Source: Blastomyces gilchristii SLH14081
Taxonomy: Eukaryota; Ascomycota; Eurotiomycetes; Onygenales; Ajellomycetaceae
Direction of reading: 5' to 3'
Assembly (NCBI RefSeq): GCF_000003855.2
Contig: NW_003101672.1
Coordinates: 824,134 to 888,133, forward strand
Length of the DNA: 64,000 nt
The translations under genes and the position numbers were made by a program. The notes below the pieces were generated by a model, which was not told where the DNA came from, ran no database searches, and saw only the letters and a program-made list of their open reading frames with translations. Shown here one piece after another: positions 9,300-21,179 of the stretch. Each line of letters opens with the position of its first letter. Within the stretch, counting starts at the first letter, position 1.

Positions 9300-12200
9300 C
9301 TGAGTTTAGCTATTTTCTTATAGCTGCTTAAGTTTCTGATAGAAAGTCTATTAGATATTTAATTCCTGTCTCAGTTGAGAATAAGAATCTTATATTTAAT
9401 TAATTTAAATTATACTTCTTCTTCAATCTGACTCTGAGACTATTATATAATGTATAATATATTATAATATACTCAGAATTTTCATTTATATTGCAGAATA
9501 AGTATTCTGTTGAATCAAATCTATTATTAAATCTTTGTATATAAGATTTGAAGTAATCATATTCTAGTTTTAGCTGAATTATAGATGAGAATATTTTCTT
9601 TTTATATTTAATTATACAAGATTTTTACTTAGATTTTATCTTAAATCTTGAATAATATATACTCTTCTTTTATTTCTGTCAGCTTTCATTTCACTTATTT
9701 AAATAAGATTCTTTTATCTTTCTCTTTATAAAAGACTAGAATACTGTTTTTTGAATAGATCTGCTTAATTCTGAACTCTTTTTTACTGTTGAATTAGTCA
9801 ATTCATTATCATGAATATTTATATAAGTAGGAACTTAGTATAGATGAATTATCAGTTTTAATAATCTTCTCTTTTAAATCTTTATAATAGAATTTAAAAT
9901 CAGCTCAAGATTCATTTGATTATTATAAATCTCACTATTTTTAAGTCTTTTCAAAGCTGCTTGACTATCAGAGAATATTTATATCTCTTTCAAGTTATTT
10001 TCTCTTTTATAAGATTTTATCTTAATAAGTTTGAAAGCTTTTACTATTATAAATAGTTCAGTATTAAAGACTTCAGATTCACAGCTTAAATTTCAGAAAT
10101 CTGAGATGAAATTAATATTATCTTCAGTATAAGCAATGTCTGCATCTAATCTATTTAAACTCTTATTTTTTAAGTTATCTGAGTAAACCAGAATAGAGTC
10201 TTTTATATTGATTATAGAGATCTTCTTTAAATACTGTTCATATTCTCTCTCTTTAGATAGTTCACTTATTTATAAGTCTATGAGAGATTTCAGCTTTTCT
10301 CTTCAGAGAGATATCTTCTCATGATTAATTTTCTCAATATTTAATAAAGAAAATTGATTTTTAATCAGTGAATATAGTCTATACAGTTGAGAAAGTATTT
10401 TCTTTAATATATTATTCTCATTTCAATCAAGAAATCTATTTCAGTTCAGTTCATTTTCTGAGTTAATTAATAGAAATGAAGAAGAGACTCTTTCTCTGAT
10501 TATATGATTTAAGCTCATCTTCATGACTCTCAGAACATAGTTTATGCAGATCTTTTTAAATCAAATAGTAGAAGATGAAATTGAAGCTTTAATTTTCATT
10601 GCTTTAATAGAAGATAATTTAAATGCTTTGAGAATTCTTCTCAAAGCTCTATTTTACAGACTGAAAGAGTTCAGTGAAATTATCTTGATTATTTCATTAA
10701 ACTTGAACTCTATAATCAGCTACTGAGATAATACAGACTATATATAATTATCTCATAGTCTGAAAGAATAGATCTCTCTCAGTATTTAATAGTCTGATTA
10801 TAGTATTTAGTAGTCTCTCTGTCTTGATAATTCTTTATTGAATATGATATTTAAAATTCAACTTGAAGTTTAATCATACTTCTAGTCATTTAACATTCAA
10901 ACTGGGTTTAATCTCTTTATTTAAAAGAGTTAGACTTAGATTTTTCTTATTGAATCTTGAAAAAAAGTGAATTAACTCAGTTTTATTCATATTAAATTGA
11001 ATTAGATTGATATCTACTCTAACAAAGATTTTTTTTACTGCTTTTTCAATTACTTTTAAATTCTCTTTGATTATCTTTGAACTGTAGACTAGATTAATAT
11101 CATCTATATAACTTGAAGATCTCACTATTTTCATCTCTCTATTCTTGAATAGATATACAGTGTATATTGTAAATAGAACTGATGAGATTGAAGATTCTTA
11201 CAGTACTTCTATTTTTATATCAGTCTTATCTTATTTCATTTCATCAAAGAATAGTTGTATAATTCTTTTAAATATAAAATAGTAAACTCATTTTATTAGA
11301 GAAAGTGATAGTTTTAATATCTTCAAAGTTTGAATTATCTTAGACTTTGAAACATGATTAAATATATCTTTTATATCAATAAAAACTGCAGTTGAGATCA
11401 GGTCTTTATACTTTGTTATTTAAATGTTATAAACAACTGAAAGAACAGTGTTAATTGTAGAACATTGTTTTCTATCTCTTATTTATTTATTGAATAGAAG
11501 AGAATCACTAATAGAGCTTATAAAAGATAATCTAGTAGCTATTATCTTTTCTAGAATTTTTTTCAAACAGTTTAACAGAGATATTACTCTATATAACTTA
11601 GAAATTGAGGCTTTTCTATTAGATTTTATAAGAATTACTTCAGTAGCTTCTCTTCAGTATTCAGAATGATAATCATTTTTTAAGAAATTGAAAAAGAGCT
11701 TAAAATATTCATTCTTCAAGTAGAAATATATGTTTTGAATAATCAAGTAATTGATTGAATCAGACTCTGTAGCAGTTTTAATTGAACTTAAGAATATAGC
11801 TGACTCTAGTTCATCATGTGTAAGCTCAGATTATTTTCAGTTATTTTCATTAATATATTTATAAAGTGACATATTCTTCTCTTCTAAATGTGATAAGTTT
11901 TAAAAGAGAATTCTTATAAAAGCTTAACACTTTTTCTCAAAAGAGTTTGCTGTATATAATTGATTCTGAAATTCATATTCTAAGATTGAAAGCTTTGCTA
12001 CACTTCTTGTTTTAGTATAGTTAAAGACTTTAAAAACTTCTTTTTCTTATACTTCTTCAAGAAATCTGTTTCAGAAGTCTGTTTCAGCTCTTTTAATATC
12101 TGAGAAATATTCATTTCAGATAGCTTTGAACTCTTTATCAGATATTAAGTTATTCTTTCAATCTCTCTTAGCAGTGACTAATTATTTTCTTTTAGAAGTA

Positions 12201-13180
12201 ATATTCTCATTTTATCAAGATTTGAAATACTTAGAAGACTTTTTCTTTGAAATATTTTCTCTAATACTTGTTAGAAGAATAGATGTAATCAGCTTTACTC
12301 TATTCTTAAGTATTTTATTTGAGATATCTTGACTCTGATTTCAATACAGCTTACTCTGCTTTTCAGATTTCAGCTGTTTTACACTTTCTTTAACTACTTT
12401 TTAATCAGGTTTTTCAAAGTTATACTGATTAGAGAGAAGAGGACTTTCACTCATTTATTTTTCACTCAGTTCAATATTAAATTGAATGATCTCATGATCT
12501 GATTCTGAGGTCTCATTTAAATTCATAAATCAGTTTATAAGTCTTTTTTTAATTAGATTTTATAATATGAAAGTTAGATCTATAATAGATTTCTGTTTCA
12601 TGTCTTTTCTAAAGAATGTTTATTGATCAGACTTGCTAACTAAATCTATTAAATACTTAAAAGTTTATTCAATCAGTTTATCTGCTCTTACTGCTCTTCT
12701 GTATTCTAAATTTCATCAGAATGATGTGCATTGAAGTCTTCTGCAATGATAGAGTTTTTTAAGAGAATTATAATCAAAAATTCTCTGTTAATTATTCAGA
12801 TATTGTTGTTTTCTTTCAATAACTTTTCATTATAAATATTTATGAGTTAAATAGTATCAAACTCATTCTCTTTATCTATAATATTACTCACTAGAATATT
12901 GAAGTCAGATATAATATCAAATCTCAGATTAAATTAATATCTTAGTCTTTTTCTTTCATAAATCACTACTCTTGATTTTATCTCAGACTTTTCAGGTAGA
13001 AAGTAGTAATAGCTTGAATTAGAAATGATATACTTTTACTCAGTATCAAAGTTTGATTCTTGAAGAAGTACAAAGTTAAGTTTTTATTCAAATACAATCT
13101 GAAGACAAGAATAAATACAATTTGAGTTTCTATTCACATTGTTTTAAATGAATATAATTTTTGAAGAATTTTTAAACTTT
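9300..13180 (-). pseudogene. LINE ORF2: endonuclease, reverse transcriptase, RNase H
   Basis: ORF2 polyprotein that nicks target DNA and copies the element RNA into it. From right to left: an APE-type endonuclease around 13150-12700 (NFVLLQESNFD and IIAEDFNAHHS visible), a reverse transcriptase with the SYIDDINLVYSS catalytic box at about 11070-11110 inside an 82-codon open stretch, and RNase H around 10180-9890 (DADIAYTED, FNTELFIIVKAFKL, IFSDSQAAL). A Cys-containing tail lies near 9490. Dozens of stops and a lost start codon make it nonfunctional. Its stops fall mostly at former Trp, Gln and Arg codons, as RIP would produce. The order EN-RT-RNase H is typical of Tad/I-type elements. Confidence 0.85.
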
Positions 13181-13249
13181 TTTTATTATTTTTGTTATAT
13201 ATTCATACTAAAAGAGAGTAGAAATAGAGCAGAATCTAATCACTATCAT

Positions 13250-13902
13250 CTGATAGTAGATTATAACTGTTTTAAAAAGTAGGAATTTCAACTGCTTGTA
13301 TTCTTTCTAATTTATTAACAGAGTCATTTCTCAATTGTCTAATCTTAACAGATGTTTCAGAATTCAAATTCTGCTTATATTTAACTGAAGAATTTGAGTT
13401 TCAGAATTTAGATAATTGAGAGTTTCTTCTCTTTGCACTTACAGTTATAGATTTACTGACTTAACTGTTATCTTCAGTTTTAAATTGACTTTGAGCTTCT
13501 TCTTTTCTTCAGTTCTTTTGAATTCTTGGAGCAAATGTGCATTCTTTTGAACTAGATACCTGCTTTTCTTTACAGTTAGAGCATTTAAGCAGAGTATATT
13601 AACATATTTCATCTCTTTTTGTGTATATTTCATATTTATGCTCACTAGTTTTATGATCTTTAGCACAGAATTCACATTTTATATCTCTGAAATAAGAGAT
13701 TGCAAAGTATTCATATCTTTGACAGTTTAAACACTGTGTTTATGCTTTAAGATTCATTCTTGAGTTTTTCTATTCATGAACTCTTATTTTCAAATCTGTC
13801 ACTCTTACTTCAGAGATTTTTGATTGTTTAAGTATCTTTGTATAAACTAGAATAGACATATTTCTTCTGATTTATCTGAATTTAATTCAATTCAGTTATA
13901 TA
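13250..13902 (-). pseudogene. LINE ORF1, C-terminal part with zinc knuckles
   Basis: Nucleic-acid-binding gag-like protein of the LINE. Around 13760-13500 three knuckles can be followed: CLNCQRYEYF, CEFCAKDHKTSEH and CSNCKEK...C. A Lys-rich 76-codon open stretch covers 13675-13445. The reading breaks at 13902, where hAT-B begins, and resumes at 23258: the codons across the excision point read ACIT followed by ELN. Inactivated by RIP. Confidence 0.8.
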
Positions 13903-14268
13903 TAGACTGACTGTGTAATCGTATCTGAGATCAGAATCAAACTTTACAGTTATTATATTATCTAAAAGCATTACTTCTGATCATGATTTATGTTTATTAC
14001 ATTGATCTCAAATCATGTTATTTTAAATATTAAAGATTTCAGATTCACTTTTCAAATAAAAATCTAGTCTCAGATAAAGAATATATTTGAATTCTTAGTC
14101 ACATTTTCATTCTGATCTTATTATTGAGAATAATATTAAATGAGACTATGAAATTATTTCTCACTTATATAATATCATAATATAGTGCTCATTTGTTGAA
14201 AATTCAATAGAGAGTATTATCAAATATAATTACTTTTCTGAATACAGATCATAATTCATATAATTTTA

Positions 14269-14405
14269 ATTATAAAAAAAATATAAAATATAAAAAAAAC
14301 AAAAAATAAAAAATAAAATAAAAACAAGAACAAATCACAATGAAAAAAAAATAAAAAGAAAAAAAAATAAAATAAAAAGAAAAAAAAAATAAAAATAAAA
14401 AAAAT
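14269..14405. repeat. A-rich low-complexity tract
   Basis: About 135 bp of a-runs with single t, c or g (for example aaaaaaaatataaaatataaa). It lies near the left end of hAT-B. No gene; 14406-15513 around it is AT-rich element DNA with no recognisable coding. Confidence 0.7.
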
Positions 14406-15513
14406 CAAGATCACAGAGCTGTAGTACTCTTAAAATACTTACTTCTCAGAGTCTTTATAATATTCATTATCAATTATATATCTCTCACAGTGAGAGTAAT
14501 ACAGCTGTAATAAGTTATTATCTTAATATTACTTAATAAATAATCAGTATATATCTATATAAATATGAATAATTAGAAAATATACACTTAAAAAGTGTGA
14601 TCAGAGTGAACTCTGCTGCTACTTAAATAATATTAAGAGTAGAATACTGAAATTGATGATTTCTCTTATTAATTTCACAGATAAGATATGTGAAGATAAT
14701 CTTAAGAAGTATAAAATACTCTAACTTCTGATAAAAATGAATCTCACAGAGAGACTCTATTTTCATAATATCAGAGACTGAGTATTATTAAAAAGTATTA
14801 CTTTCATATAATGTATATACACTTACTGCAGTAATTTACTCTCTATATATATAACTGAGAGTTGTAGCTTTTTCACACTGTACAACTCTCTCTGAGATGC
14901 TGCTACTGATTTATAACTTACACAGTTATTCAGTTCAGTACACACTGTATGTATACAGCTCTGTATACTGAAACTATATTAATCATTATAATTTAATATA
15001 ATACTCACTTTTCACAAGTCATGTTTCATTTGATTGAAGAGAGAGAAGAAGAACATGACTGCTATTTTACTTAAGAGAGAAGTGAGTAATTGAATCTGTA
15101 GAAGATAATTTGATTTCTTCTGTATTTAAAATTTAATTAGTCTATACTCTTTAATTTAAGAGTTTCTGAGAGTGTTTTAATAGTTTTCATATCAGCTTGA
15201 AATTAGTGATTGATTGAAGAAGAGAAAAGAGAGAAGAAAGAAATGAGAATAACTTATCTTTATAATATAAAAACAGAGAATTGCTGTAATCATTTATTCT
15301 AGTAACAAAGATCTGTTTTCTGCATGTATCTCTGATACAGATTATATGATAATTGTATACAAAGAATATCAACAGTGCATGTATTAAATGAAGATGATAT
15401 TACTATATAATACTGTAGCTGTTTTTATACATCTCTGAACACTGTTAATTTTCTTTAAGTCTCTTTATATTTGATAAGTTAGTAATATATTTCAATACAC
15501 TCTCTCTTTTATT

Positions 15514-15612
15514 ATTATCATCATCATCATTATTATCATTATTATTATAATCATCATCATTACTATTATCATCACTATTATTATTATCATTATTATTATT
15601 ATTACTATTATT
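15514..15612. repeat. ATT/ATC trinucleotide tract
   Basis: Imperfect array of tta, tca and atc triplets matching the tract at 1-60 in hAT-A. A 63-codon reading on the minus strand here is a by-product of the low complexity. Confidence 0.7.
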
Positions 15613-15641
15613 ATATTATTTCTGACTGTCTCTTCTACCTT

Positions 15642-16147
15642 TAGACTGGCCGCTGAGATCATGAATTTCACGTTTGATCTCATTTAATCTGATCTCATAC
15701 ATTTCTTGGCATGAATTCTGCTAGAACTGGCTATCAAAAAAACAGATAAAGTGACTATATATCAGATCTTAAAATGAAATCATGACTTGAAAAAAATGAG
15801 AAAGTGATTTTATTTGATCTCATTTAGTCTCATTCTTGACATAAAGTTACTATTTTTAGACATTTTAAGGTTTTTTTTAGACTATTTTTAATTTTTTAAA
15901 AAGTAACGCTTTTTGATAATGCTCAAATGAGATTTAAAGTCATTTAAAGCAATAAAAATAATTTAAATTGAGAAGTGAAAATCATGATCTCATTTAAAAA
16001 ATGTGACAAGAGTAGACAGTAAGTCTCACTGAGACAGTATGAGACTACTATCTAATGTTAAAACCGTGTAATGGAATCAGTCAAATTGATAATGAAACTA
16101 TTAAAAAATCTGGTCCTGGTTTCAGACACGGTCACATGATCAGTCTA
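15642..16147 (+). mobile_element. hAT-derived MITE M2 (506 bp)
   Basis: Starts tagactggccgctgag, ends gatcagtcta, with perfect 8-bp duplication TCTACCTT (15634-15641 and 16148-16155). The unoccupied site is in hAT-A near 80-100 (tcttctgccttcatctc). It is less mutated than its host element in its first 30 bases. Confidence 0.92.
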
Positions 16148-16183
16148 TCTACCTTTATCTCTCTTCAACACTTATTGAAATCA

Positions 16184-17010
16184 ATCATGTCATTCTTCTT
16201 CAAATATTCTGTAATTCTGCAGATTATCAAGGCACATGAGTACTATCACAGATTGAAGAAAGAGAAGAAGAAGATATTTAAGTAAGAAGAGATAGATTGT
16301 AAGATATATTATAATATCTTGAAGAGACTCTGTAAGAGAGTAGAATAATAATAATTTTAACTAATACTTCAGATAGATTTAGACTGAACTAAGTATAGAA
16401 ATAATACAGATGATATCATCTGTAAAAGATTGAAAAAGAAGACAGTGAAGAGTCTTATACAGTAGTAATAAAATCAGAAGAAGTTCTGAGAATGATTTAA
16501 GACTAAGATGAAGAGAGAGAGAGAGAAGAAGAGTATTATTATAAATAAACAGCAGTAAAAGAAAATTGAAAGAATATTAAAGTGAGAGATAAAGAAGTTA
16601 AAACTGATAAGTTTTTTATTTATTAAGAGATAATAATTTTTAATAACACTTCTATTCTCTAATTAATTAGCAGAAGCTGACAGAGAAGAAGAGAATTAAA
16701 ATCTTATTCAAGTCTTGAATGCACTCTATAATTCAGAATATTAAGAAGATAACTCTACTCTCTAAGTATATTAATCTACTTACTGCTGAGATGAAACCTG
16801 AGACAGCAGATCAGAAGATACAGAATTTTAAGATACAGATTAATCTAACTGAAGAGAAGCAGTAGCAACTCTTCTCTAAGAAGACAGTAGAGAGAGATTT
16901 TAAGATGATTATCATCTCAGATAAGAAGAAGAAGAAGAAGAATGAGAATAAGAAGTGAATTATAAAGAATAATAAGAAGAATGAGAAAGAGAAAAAAGAT
17001 AATAAGTAGA
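16184..17010 (+). pseudogene. lysine-rich accessory gene of hAT-B
   Basis: Second copy of the gene at 120-955. A candidate start is the ATG at 16184 (MSFFFKYSVILQIIKAHEYY). The reading YYHRLKKEKKKIFK, YYNILKRLCKRV and, after an intron at about 16610-16675, QTEIMKPETADQ-like codons follow copy A with different transitions in each. The Lys-rich tail ends near 17010. Unknown function. Retention of the same frame in two independently damaged copies is the main support. Confidence 0.5.
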
Positions 17011-17892
17011 AAAAGTTTTTTTCTTTTTATATTAATTAGTTATAAGTTCATGATTATTAATAATTGAAATTAATTTTAAGTTTTCAAAAATTATTGTATA
17101 AGTTATAATCAATGTCAGAAATAATATATATATATATATTTAACTATCATGATTCACAAATCACTATAATATATAAGTATCAATATTTTTTCAATATTGA
17201 TATTTATAATATTAATATATTTTTAATAATATCATCTGATAACATAATTTAGTAACACTCTTTTTCATAATATTAATATATTTCAAGTAATATAACAGAG
17301 ATTAATCAAGATTAATTATTTATTTTTATACATTGATAATATTCAATCTGAGTTAGTACTAAAATTATAACTAAGCTAAGAAAGAAGATTATTTTCTCTT
17401 ATAATAATTCTTCTTATACATATCAGTGATCAGTGATTATCTTTATTAAAAATAAATTATTATCTTTTTTAAATCTTTATTATATCTTCTGAATTCATTT
17501 CTTTTACTTCTTTTACTTCTATTGAAGATTCATAAACTTTTTAAGAAATCACTGTGAATTCTAAAGTCTATATTATTTATAATTCAACACAGAATACTCT
17601 CTTTCAATTATAATAAATAATTATTTCATTCTTTATATCCGATTTCAGGTCATGAAATTTATGAAAAACTTAACACAAATATTAATATGAACTATGAAAT
17701 AATTATTAACAGATTATATTACAGATTACTGAAGAGTTATCTCTCTGTTATAATTACTACAACTTCATTCAGAAATATTTATTATAAACTGATTATAACT
17801 CTGATAAAATTTTCTGATATCTGAAGTCATCAGAATACAGACAATAAAAGAAAAATAATCAGAAAATTACTACTGAGTTAATAAGTTACTCT

Positions 17893-18963
17893 GGCCCGGT
17901 GGCGTAGTGATTAACTACGCTATCATGAAGCCTCAATTAGCAGCCTTTCCCTCAGGAAATGAATGCTAAGAGAGGGCAGGTTCAAACTCTGTAAGAACTA
18001 TCTTAATCACAGCTTTCACTGTTAAGTTATAAAACAGTACTGAGGACTTTCAGATGCACTATAGCAAATTATCATCAAGCTTAAGATGTTCATTTCAGAG
18101 ATTCTCAGACACTAATTCTCACTGATCTTAGAATTAACAGTCTCTCAGACACTTTAAGTTAGATCAGTACTAGAGTGATTAAGATCTAGAGTATCTGCAG
18201 AATAGTGAATTATTATCAAGCTTAACTGACCAGATCTCATTTCTCTCACTCTAGACACTTACTTCTGAGAAATGAGATTTAAAAACTATTTAATTAGAAC
18301 ACTCTGAGCCTAGCAAGAACCTAGATAAGATAAGGCCTAGGCATTCTTAATAGATGATTAGTGCAAGCAAGACTGTGACAGTCAATTGATAGACTGAAAT
18401 GCTGAGATTGACAGCTGAAAGATTAGAGACTTAACTAGAATTGAATAGCTCTGATATTATTCTTAGTGAGAATCTCACTTATGAATAAGCTAGTTACAGA
18501 AGCTAGCTGAGTGACAGCTCTTTAGAGAAAATGATAACTTCTGAAGCAGGTCTGAGAGGACAAAGATAGCAGTCAGTTATATAGAGTGTTAAAATATATA
18601 TATAGCTTAAGATGTAAACTGCAGAGATCTTATTCTGTAGCTTTCTTTACTATACTTGTTTTCTTCTATTCTTTTCTCTATCTATTTAATGTGTCTATCT
18701 TTAACACTATATTCTCTTTTCTTTTGTCATAATATTTTCAAATGATTTTAAACTATCAGAAGATGTTAAAATACTGCAATTTATAAACAGTTTTTATATT
18801 CTGAGCTGGAATTTTCTGATTTTGTATATTTGAAATTAATAAATGTATAATAGTTGACTCTATAGATATAGGAAAAACTCTGAGAATTAAAAGATTCTCA
18901 GATAGATGTCATAGTCTCTGACTGCATACATCTATAATTGAAGAATAATAATAAATAATAATA
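17893..18963 (+). mobile_element. SINE1: tRNA-headed, LINE-tailed element (1071 bp)
   Basis: Flanked by a duplication of ATAAGTTACTCT (17881-17892 and 18964-18975); the empty site is in hAT-A at about 1818-1829. The head carries a pol III A box TGGCGTAGTGA (17900-17910) and B box GGTTCAAACTC (17979-17989, RIP-altered). The body (about 18000-18650) matches nothing else here. The last ~315 bp match the 3' end of LINE-1 and LINE-2, including the stem-loop and the GAAGAATAATAA tail, so it was probably mobilised by that LINE. Confidence 0.85.
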
Positions 18964-19049
18964 ATAAGTTACTCTATCAGATAATAATTTTTAATAATAC
19001 TAACTTTCTAATTTGAAGAAAATTATGTGAAAATAATTATATATCAGTA

Positions 19050-20520
19050 CTCTGATTTCATAACTCTTATCTGATAACTTCTGTGAATAATTACTTTATA
19101 TATATATATCTCTAAATCTTTCTCTTCAATTAATTGAATACTCTGAATTTCAAATACTTCTTTAAATACTTAATTCAAATCTTTATATTTCATATTAATC
19201 ATGTCTTCAGTTCAATCTTAAGATATACTATAAAGTTAATATACAATATCTAGAATCAGAGTTAAAGAATCATTGAAAAGTGTCTGTTACAGTGATTATA
19301 TAAACTAGTACAAATAATCTTATATTTATAAGAGTTATATGTTATTATATTGATGAGAACTGAACTTATTAAGAGATATTAATTAAATTTGAATCATTAA
19401 TCAGTAGTCATTCTGAGAATTATATAATAGAAGTATTAATAACAGTGATTAAAAACAACTATTGAAATATTAGTCTCAGTCTTCTTACAATTATAACTAA
19501 TAATACTGTGAATAACTATACTATGATGAAAAGCTTGAAGTAAAAATTGACTTTGTATTTCTGAAATGATAAATAAAATCATATTCTCTACATTACTTAT
19601 ATAATTCAACTTATAATGTAAACACTGATAAAGAATCTTAATATTAAGACAATGAATAATGAGATAACTAATTCTTGAAATGAGAATGAGATGAAAGTGA
19701 TTACTTAAGTAACTTTTACATTCACTTTATAAAAGATAATAGTTTTTAATAACACTTTTTAATATTGCTTTTTAATAATACTTTTTAATAATACTACTGT
19801 TAATTTTGAATAGATTAGCTAATAATTTAAATATTATAGATTTGAAACATTGTTAATATAATTTATATCTTCTCTAAATAACAACAATGATTTTATGATA
19901 TTTAATAAATAAATAAATCAGTCACATCACTGAATATAATATAGAATATTAAAATATAGTAAAGTTTAATATATAAGATGATAGTTCAGACTCTTCAATT
20001 ATATCAGATAATTGATTATTGAGTGTAATACTCTGATTGAGAAAAGATTCAGATATTGAAACTTTCTGATATAAAGTGAACTCAGTTGAAATATATAATT
20101 GATTTACTGTTTCAGTTTTATAAGATAATAAAGACAGTCTCAATCACTTATACATCAATACTGCAGTCAGTCTGATAAATATATAACAGTTTATTTACTT
20201 ATCTTGAGAAGTAGTTGAATCACTCAAAAAGAAATTCAGTCTCAGATAATACTATAATGCAGGCTATTATTACTGTAAGAAATAAACTGATATATTATTA
20301 CAGTAAAACTGAATAATCTTTTACAGAGTACTATACTGTAGTAGCTCTACTAGATCTATTCTATTAAGTTAATATCTACACTTCTCAAGATTGAACAGAG
20401 AAGAAATGAGACTTATATATTAAATTAGTCTGAGACTATTACAATATCAACTATTAGAGATTTGAATAAGCAGATGTTAGAGATGTGAAGACAGTGAAAT
20501 ACAATTCTCTAGTAAGTAAT
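19050..20520 (+). pseudogene. hAT transposase, copy B (RIP-inactivated)
   Basis: Same gene as at 1940-3895, without the MITE. The VSLT-type block falls near 19270 (now altered to VSVTVII), TNNTVNNYT near 19497, and the dimerisation region with RNKLIYYYSKTE, YYTVVALLD and EKK followed by TGA (former Trp) between about 20270 and 20420. Introns are retained in the same places. Many stops; inactive. An uninterrupted 64-codon minus-strand stretch at 19949-20143 is a shadow of this gene. Confidence 0.8.
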
Positions 20521-20945
20521 GATCTTTGATAACACTTTATATTATATAGAACTATAATACTAACTTTGAAACAGAACTTATATACATTGATTATAACTGA
20601 AAATCAGACAAAACTATCTACTTGTAAAATTGAATTTAATCACTATCTTCAAGATAATCTGATGAATTTATACATTAAATCAATTCTAGAGTTATGAAAA
20701 ATTATTAAGAGTATATATTCAACTGTTGCACTGATAGCATGTGATATTCTGATAATTTCATTGATAGAGATGAGAATGAAGTGAAAGTTTAACTCAAGCT
20801 GAGATATTTATCACTATCATTAGAGACAATTATAAGAAGAAATAATTAAGAAACTCATAATTGTAAACATGAAATTATCAGACAGTTTAATATCTCTGAT
20901 CACAGTATATCAGAGAAGTGTAGTTTTATAAGAAAGTAAGAATAA

Positions 20946-21045
20946 NNNNNNNNNNNNNNNNNNNNNNNNNNNNNNNNNNNNNNNNNNNNNNNNNNNNNNN
21001 NNNNNNNNNNNNNNNNNNNNNNNNNNNNNNNNNNNNNNNNNNNNN
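20946..21045. other. assembly gap (100 N)
   Basis: Exactly 100 N. The same stretch in hAT-A (about 4310-4351) has only ~36 bp between the matching flanks, so the true missing length is probably tens of bases. The ggggtc just after the gap does not occur in copy A and may be an edge artefact. Confidence 0.95.
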
Positions 21046-21179
21046 GGGGTCTTATTAATAATTGTTATCAAATTCTGATTATAGAAGCAATGACTGAATG
21101 AACTGAATGAGACTGAATTTGATCTTTAGTCTCAATTCTATTTTGATTTTGAAAGAATAATTATCTTTCACAGTTTATT

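Larger units (their letters stand above)
8881..13902 (-). mobile_element. Tad-like LINE, 3' part (LINE-1)
   Basis: Non-LTR retrotransposon on the minus strand. Reading from the right it has the end of ORF1 with zinc knuckles, an endonuclease, a reverse transcriptase with a YIDD box, an RNase H domain, then the 3' end with a stem-loop and an (AAT)n tail at 8881. Domain order fits the Tad1 group of filamentous fungi. The 5' part continues at 23258 because hAT-B is inserted in ORF1. No clear target duplication was found at the tail. Confidence 0.85.

Noticed and set aside
14660..14700. target duplication of LINE-1 (gataagata) with 8870-8880
   Set aside because: This position is inside hAT-B, which inserted later, so it cannot be the LINE flank; the match is chance.
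15492..15683. Ile/Met-rich 63-codon reading
   Set aside because: Trinucleotide repeat tract.
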